A model generated the notes under the pieces. It worked only from the letters and a program-made list of their open reading frames with translations. It did not search any database and was not told where the DNA came from. Positions 6,229-9,717 of a stretch of 9,717 nt of DNA are shown in pieces. The stretch is from contig CAYFLR010000111.1 of assembly GCA_964343805.1 (NCBI GenBank), positions 1 through 9,717 of the forward strand, read 5' to 3'. Position 1 is the stretch's first letter, and the number at the start of each line of letters is the position of its first letter. This stretch comes from CAYFLR01 sp964343805. GTDB taxonomy: Bacteria; Bdellovibrionota_B; Oligoflexia; CAYFLR01. A program made the position numbers and the translations under genes.

Positions 6229-8112
6229 TTAAGGAAGAAAACTAAACCGATTTCTTAAAAGGGTATAGCATCCTGGGTTGACCCTTTTGGGATTTTGCAA
6301 GGCATTAATAACATTATTAAAAGCATTTCTATTCATCTCTGAAGAACGGGAATTCTCCATCAACTGGTTCAATTCGGAAATTAAAAAGCTTCTGTTTTTT
6401 TCACCCATTGCACTGGGTTCGATTTTTTCTAAAAACCTTTCTACCCCGGAGTTGACCATCTGGGTATCACTATTTATAAGAAGTGAGAGGGCGGTCTTAT
6501 AGAAACTTAAAGGAAGAGGATGAGATCTATGAACTAAATTGTGCATAAAGGGACCCGATCCACGAAAACCCGATTCTCTTAAAACTTGGAAAAAGGCAGT
6601 TTGAAAAAACGGCTCTTGAAAAAGAGATTTCATAACCTGATGGGGACGAGATCTAGCGGATAAGACTTGGAACGATAGTATTGGATACTTTTCTAGATGG
6701 TGGAGGAGTTGCTGCCGACTCGAACTCTTTCCTGCTAAAAACTGTTGCCACAACGAGTCAAACCTATAAACAGGATCTCTTATGTGATCTGCCGAAGTTA
6801 CAGGTAAGGCCCCTTCTTTCAAGTGATGAACAAGTCGATGAATATGTTCAAAAACGGATGGAATCTGTTTTCCTATTTGCTCGAATAAGCTTTTTCCCGC
6901 TTCTGTATTTAAATTTTGTGCATACCGGAGGCCATCACCGATTCCAGAAAATACAGACCAAACCAAACTGCTTAATTTTGAGTCCTTAGCGTTTTTCTGT
7001 AGTCTTTCACTTATGGCTCTCACATTATCTGAATTCCACCCAACTGAAGTCATTACAAAAGGTTTTCCTAGCCCGATAGCCGCACTCAGCGCATTGTCTC
7101 CAGATACAATCGGAACCCAAGCCGATCTGGCCATCAAACCTGTGAAAATAGCATGAGGGAGAGTGGGCGTAACAATAATGACAATAGAACCTTTCGGGGG
7201 AGTTCCTTGCATCTTTAGTTCCTTTTCCGATCTAACCACAATGATGCGATCTCTTAATTTTAAGTCTTGGACCTGTTCGAGATGAAAGGATGATGGAGTG
7301 ATAATGGTGGCTATATCTTTTTGCTTGATATGATCCTTTATCCCTTGTAAATAATTTTCAAATTGTCCATGCACCTTGTCTCTTGATATTCCGTAAACTA
7401 ATCCCATTTTACTCTCTGCTAACACCTCCCCCAAAATAAGGCTTCTTAACAGTTTAAACTGCTCCGGATAACTCTCAAATTCATGCAACAAAAATTGATC
7501 AATTTCCGGAACACTCATCCCTTTTAATTGACCTGCAACACTATCAGAATATACCCCCATATGTTCAGCTCCTGCGCCTGCATGGGAGATAAAATGACTT
7601 TCTCCCATGTAATGAATGGTGCCAAAAGGTCGACTCCAAGATCTATTTTCAGTATTTCCTAGGACACTTTGCTGAACCACAACGGTTTTATCACCTATCA
7701 GACCTTTTAAGAGGGGCGCTCTTGCAATGGTACTACCTATAGACCCTCCTGTTACCCGAGCTAGATCGATAAATAAATCCACACGATTAAAGGTTAGATG
7801 AGCTATAGAGTGGGCACTGTGAACTTTTACATGCCGGCTGAATTCACTTTGAGGATTCCAAACTTTTTTTAGAATGCTTCTCGATTTAGAGTCCACGATT
7901 AAGGTAATTTTCCCTCTAAAACCATGAGTCTGAAAAGCATCCAAGGCAAAAAGGTAACCGGCTAGCACATCCCCCATTCCCCCTCGACGAACTCCCCTTA
8001 TATCAACGGCTATGGAATTAATTTTTTCCAGGTTAATGGAACTAATCGAGTTAGAGAGAGCCTGGGCAAACAAACTTAGTAATAATATTAGAATTAATAA
8101 GTATTTCTTCAC
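6229..8112 (-). CDS. Exported protein with GT-B glycosyltransferase-like fold features, function unknown
   Basis: I place the start at the GTG at 8112, which gives 627 residues beginning with a textbook signal peptide (MKKYLL, a Leu/Ile core, FAQALS to residue 20). An in-frame TTG at 8142 would add ten residues before it. The mature N-terminal half has a Rossmann-like opening, IAVDIRGVRRGGMGDVLAGY (34-53), whose GGMGDVL loop resembles the GLGD(V/I)L loop of GT9-type heptosyltransferases. A second Rossmann-like part (about 265-375) has LPHAIFTGLMARS (318-330) followed by SGDNALSAAIGLGKPFV (337-353), the pattern seen where GT-B enzymes bind the nucleotide-sugar donor. Residues about 380-627 appear helical and unrecognised. 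A signal peptide on such an enzyme is odd, because nucleotide sugars are cytoplasmic. The GT-B call is pattern-based and tentative. It lies upstream of carA with a 97-base gap and has no evident link to pyrimidine synthesis. Confidence 0.7.
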   Translation of the reverse strand: MKKYLLILILLLSLFAQALSNSISSINLEKINSIAVDIRGVRRGGMGDVLAGYLFALDAFQTHGFRGKITLIVDSKSRSILKKVWNPQSEFSRHVKVHSAHSIAHLTFNRVDLFIDLARVTGGSIGSTIARAPLLKGLIGDKTVVVQQSVLGNTENRSWSRPFGTIHYMGESHFISHAGAGAEHMGVYSDSVAGQLKGMSVPEIDQFLLHEFESYPEQFKLLRSLILGEVLAESKMGLVYGISRDKVHGQFENYLQGIKDHIKQKDIATIITPSSFHLEQVQDLKLRDRIIVVRSEKELKMQGTPPKGSIVIIVTPTLPHAIFTGLMARSAWVPIVSGDNALSAAIGLGKPFVMTSVGWNSDNVRAISERLQKNAKDSKLSSLVWSVFSGIGDGLRYAQNLNTEAGKSLFEQIGKQIPSVFEHIHRLVHHLKEGALPVTSADHIRDPVYRFDSLWQQFLAGKSSSRQQLLHHLEKYPILSFQVLSARSRPHQVMKSLFQEPFFQTAFFQVLRESGFRGSGPFMHNLVHRSHPLPLSFYKTALSLLINSDTQMVNSGVERFLEKIEPSAMGEKNRSFLISELNQLMENSRSSEMNRNAFNNVINALQNPKRVNPGCYTLLRNRFSFLP

Positions 8113-8223
8113 GAGCGCACTTCTTTTGATAGAGTTAAACAAAAGATCTTGTTATCTAGTTTACCATCTTTTTGGGTAAAATGATTAATAAGTGAGCAAA
8201 ATAGACCACTTCCAATAGAACCC

Positions 8224-8252
8224 TTTACAAAAATTGCCAATTGAACTAAAAC
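8224..8252 (+). promoter_or_regulatory. Probable sigma-70-type promoter of the NHL lipoprotein gene
   Basis: TTTACA (8224-8229, five of six to TTGACA), a 17-base spacer, then TAAAAC (8247-8252, four of six to TATAAT). This would start transcription near 8259, leaving a leader of about 23 bases with the ribosome-binding site. It is the best promoter match in the window. The divergent gene at 8112 has no comparable match in the same intergenic space (8113-8281). Confidence 0.45.
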
Positions 8253-8270
8253 TTCTTGGTTGGTTAACGA

Positions 8271-8276
8271 AAGGAG
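8271..8276 (+). promoter_or_regulatory. Ribosome-binding site that fixes the lipoprotein start
   Basis: AAGGAG sits five bases before the ATG at 8282. It settles the start there rather than at the in-frame TTG at 8234, which lies upstream of this site and would put extra polar residues before the signal peptide. Confidence 0.85.
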
Positions 8277-8281
8277 ATTTT

Positions 8282-9415
8282 ATGAAAATTGGATTAGTTT
8301 GTCTTAGTGTCATCATTTCTTGTTTAATAGGCTGTGGACTTGGCTCAGGGTCCAAAAAAGACAAAAACCCTCCCAAAAAACCGGATACTAAAATTTACTT
8401 AAATCAACCCGAAGGGGCCATGACCTTTGATAAATTAATTAAAAATTACGGTAATTTATCCACCATTGCTGGAACAGGAAAAATCCGTGAAAAAGGTGAA
8501 AATGGATGGAAATCCGATTATGAAGGGCAACCTGCAACAGGAGTAGAGCTCTCACGACCCCATAATGCACTCACTGATAAAGCTGGTAACATTTATATCG
8601 CTGATAAAGATGCCCATGCGGTAAGGAAAATCACCCCTGATGGCAATATTCATACGGTTGCTGGGATGAGTATATCAGGAGACAACGGTGATGATCCTGC
8701 ACCTGGAAAAGAGAGCCTGCTCTCTATGCCTAATGGAATCTGGGTTCTCGCTGATGGAACTGTGTATATCCTTGATCTAGGTAATGCAAAAATCAGAAAG
8801 CTATCTCCAGATGGTCAATTAAGCACTCTTTTTAAAGATCCCAAGGGAATCGAATTCGGCCGAGGTTTGTGGGTGAGTGATGACGAACAACTGGTCTACT
8901 ACGCATCTGGTAACGAGCTAAAAAAATGGACCCCAAAAGAAGGCATCAAAGTTATATCCGCAGATTTTAAAATATTAGGAAACATTGCTGTAAGCCCTAA
9001 AGGTGAATTGTACGCTACAGATAGAGAAGGAAGCCTGGTTGTTAAAGTATCTGAAGATGGAAGTAAAGAGGTTGTAGCTGGAAATGGTAAGAAAAAAGGT
9101 GGAGGCTCTGGTTACTTTGCTAAAGACACTGGTTTACATGAAGTTAGAGGCATCTGGTTTCATCCTCAAGGTGGTTATTTCTTAGCGACCCACAAGGGGG
9201 GGCAGATTTGGTACGTGGACACCGTCAATGTGATTCACCTATTCGTAGATGGAAATAAAAAGCATGCCCATGAAGGGGACGGCGAAAAGTTCAACACTCC
9301 TGGTAAAAAGATCAGTGAGCCACGAGCCATATCCATGGACTATGAAGGCAATATCCTCATTACCGAAAATGATCATGGATTTATCCGTAAGATCGAATAT
9401 ATCGGAGAGAAATAA
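8282..9415 (+). CDS. NHL-repeat beta-propeller lipoprotein
   Basis: The gene encodes 377 residues from the ATG after AAGGAG. Residues 1-18 form a type II signal peptide ending in the lipobox LIGC, with C18 as the lipidated cysteine. A Gly/Ser/Lys/Pro-rich linker (19-37) follows, so the protein should be anchored in the envelope and face the periplasm or the surface. From about 55 to the end it is a beta-propeller of about six NHL-like blades. The clearest is ELSRPHNALTDKAGNIYIAD (89-108) followed by AVRKITPDGNIHTVAG (113-128), and another closes at AGNIYIAD-type strands near NGIWVLADGTVYILD (151-165). The blade near 350-371 (AISMDYEGNILITEN, then IRKIEY) is the last. Closing strands read STIAG, HTVAG and EVVAG. 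NHL propellers usually bind proteins, RNA or sugars and often have no activity of their own, so the substrate or partner cannot be named. No catalytic motif is seen. It is transcribed away from the GT-B-like gene. Confidence 0.88.
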   Translation: MKIGLVCLSVIISCLIGCGLGSGSKKDKNPPKKPDTKIYLNQPEGAMTFDKLIKNYGNLSTIAGTGKIREKGENGWKSDYEGQPATGVELSRPHNALTDKAGNIYIADKDAHAVRKITPDGNIHTVAGMSISGDNGDDPAPGKESLLSMPNGIWVLADGTVYILDLGNAKIRKLSPDGQLSTLFKDPKGIEFGRGLWVSDDEQLVYYASGNELKKWTPKEGIKVISADFKILGNIAVSPKGELYATDREGSLVVKVSEDGSKEVVAGNGKKKGGGSGYFAKDTGLHEVRGIWFHPQGGYFLATHKGGQIWYVDTVNVIHLFVDGNKKHAHEGDGEKFNTPGKKISEPRAISMDYEGNILITENDHGFIRKIEYIGEK

Positions 9416-9481
9416 TTCTCACCCACTCATGGTATCAAAATTAAATTAGCTTAGAGTCTCACTTTCTATTAATATATAAGC
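9416..9481 (+). other. Short intergenic region before the small lipoprotein ORF
   Basis: The 66 bases hold no strong terminator. GAGAA-ATAA-TTCTC at the stop codon of the NHL gene is a five-base stem without a T-run. No Shine-Dalgarno precedes the next ATG at 9482. Instead TAATAT ends about six bases before it, which would fit a -10 for a leaderless transcript, but no good -35 is visible. Confidence 0.3.
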
Positions 9482-9679
9482 ATGAGACACTTATTTATAT
9501 TTTTCACCTTCTTACTATCAGTATGTTTACTTATTTCACTAGCTGGGTGTAAGAATTACCGAAAACATCAAGTCAAATATATTGATCCCCAGGGAGAAAT
9601 TTCCTTTTCCAGCTGCAATCCTAAAGACAAAGCACTTTTATTAACTAACTGGTCTCAAATACTGGGTCTTCAAATTTGA
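9482..9679 (+). CDS. Small putative lipoprotein, possibly a truncated or frameshifted gene
   Basis: The ORF encodes 65 residues. Residues 1-23 form a type II signal peptide (MRHLF, a Phe/Leu-rich core, LAGC at 20-23 with C23 as the lipidation site). The mature part is only 42 residues (KNYRKHQVKYIDPQG and onwards) and is unrecognised. It follows the NHL lipoprotein on the same strand after 66 bases. No Shine-Dalgarno is visible before the ATG, which lowers confidence in the start, but the lipobox is too good to be an accident. The frame stops at 9677-9679. A second frame is open from 9645 to the window edge (reading FKFDGGRLIFIPKRPS from 9669), so the ORF could be the broken 5' end of a longer gene. 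A genuine small lipoprotein is equally possible. Confidence 0.55.
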   Translation: MRHLFIFFTFLLSVCLLISLAGCKNYRKHQVKYIDPQGEISFSSCNPKDKALLLTNWSQILGLQI

Positions 9680-9717
9680 TGGTGGAAGGTTGATTTTCAT
9701 TCCGAAAAGACCTTCAC

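Noticed and set aside
6278..6989. Plus-strand frames 6278-6502 and 6681-6989 opposite the GT-B-like gene
   Set aside because: They are antisense to a long frame that has a signal peptide and recognisable motifs, and they have no start signals or family resemblance of their own.
8113..8142. TTG at 8142 as the start of the GT-B-like protein
   Set aside because: It is possible, but it has no better ribosome-binding site and lengthens the signal peptide's n-region to 14 residues. The GTG at 8112 gives a standard MKK start. I keep it as an alternative.
8234..8281. An upstream TTG start at 8234 for the NHL lipoprotein
   Set aside because: It would add 16 residues before a perfect type II signal peptide and ignores the strong AAGGAG five bases before the ATG at 8282.
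8185..8376. A 63-residue minus-strand frame across the divergent spacer
   Set aside because: It overlaps the promoter, ribosome-binding site and start of the NHL lipoprotein gene and resembles nothing.
9249..9449. A second plus-strand frame overlapping the end of the NHL gene
   Set aside because: It lies out of frame over the conserved last blade, with no start signal or recognisable product.
1..9717. A defence island, mobile element or CRISPR array
   Set aside because: No transposase, integrase, nuclease, toxin-antitoxin pair, regular direct repeats or tRNA attachment site is visible. The genes are metabolic or envelope-directed and show no shared system.

Overview
The window is an AT-rich stretch from what looks like a Gram-negative bacterium. 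Two proteins carry lipobox signal peptides, and three others have Sec-type N-termini. A Bdellovibrionota-like or similar low-GC proteobacterial host is my guess, but nothing here proves it. The window is densely coding: seven genes, no gap longer than about 170 bases, and no RNA genes, insertion sequences or CRISPR arrays that I can see.

Layout. (1) Bases 1350 to 1 on the minus strand hold most of a gene for an ABC1/UbiB-type atypical kinase. It has an N-terminal signal-peptide-like segment and runs off the left edge before the catalytic HADPHPGN-type motif. (2) It is divergent from a small plus-strand gene (1503-1874) for a secreted protein with eight cysteines. (3) That gene converges, four bases apart, on carB. 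carB and carA (5055-1879 and 6131-5052, minus strand) overlap by four bases and encode the two subunits of glutamine-dependent carbamoyl-phosphate synthase. Their sequence looks like the Bacteroidota/eukaryotic CAD type rather than the E. coli type. (4) Upstream on the same strand, 8112-6229 encodes an exported protein of about 627 residues with GT-B glycosyltransferase-like features and a helical C-terminal region. (5) Divergent from it, 8282-9415 encodes an NHL-type beta-propeller lipoprotein behind a good promoter and ribosome-binding site. (6) A short lipoprotein-like ORF (9482-9679) follows and may be a frameshifted fragment.

How the genes relate. carAB is a housekeeping module that feeds carbamoyl phosphate to pyrimidine and arginine synthesis. 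The other five genes all look exported or envelope-anchored and share no evident pathway with carAB or, on present evidence, with each other. I found no convincing multi-gene defence, conflict or mobile system. The most unusual item is the apparently exported, motif-divergent ABC1 kinase at the left edge.
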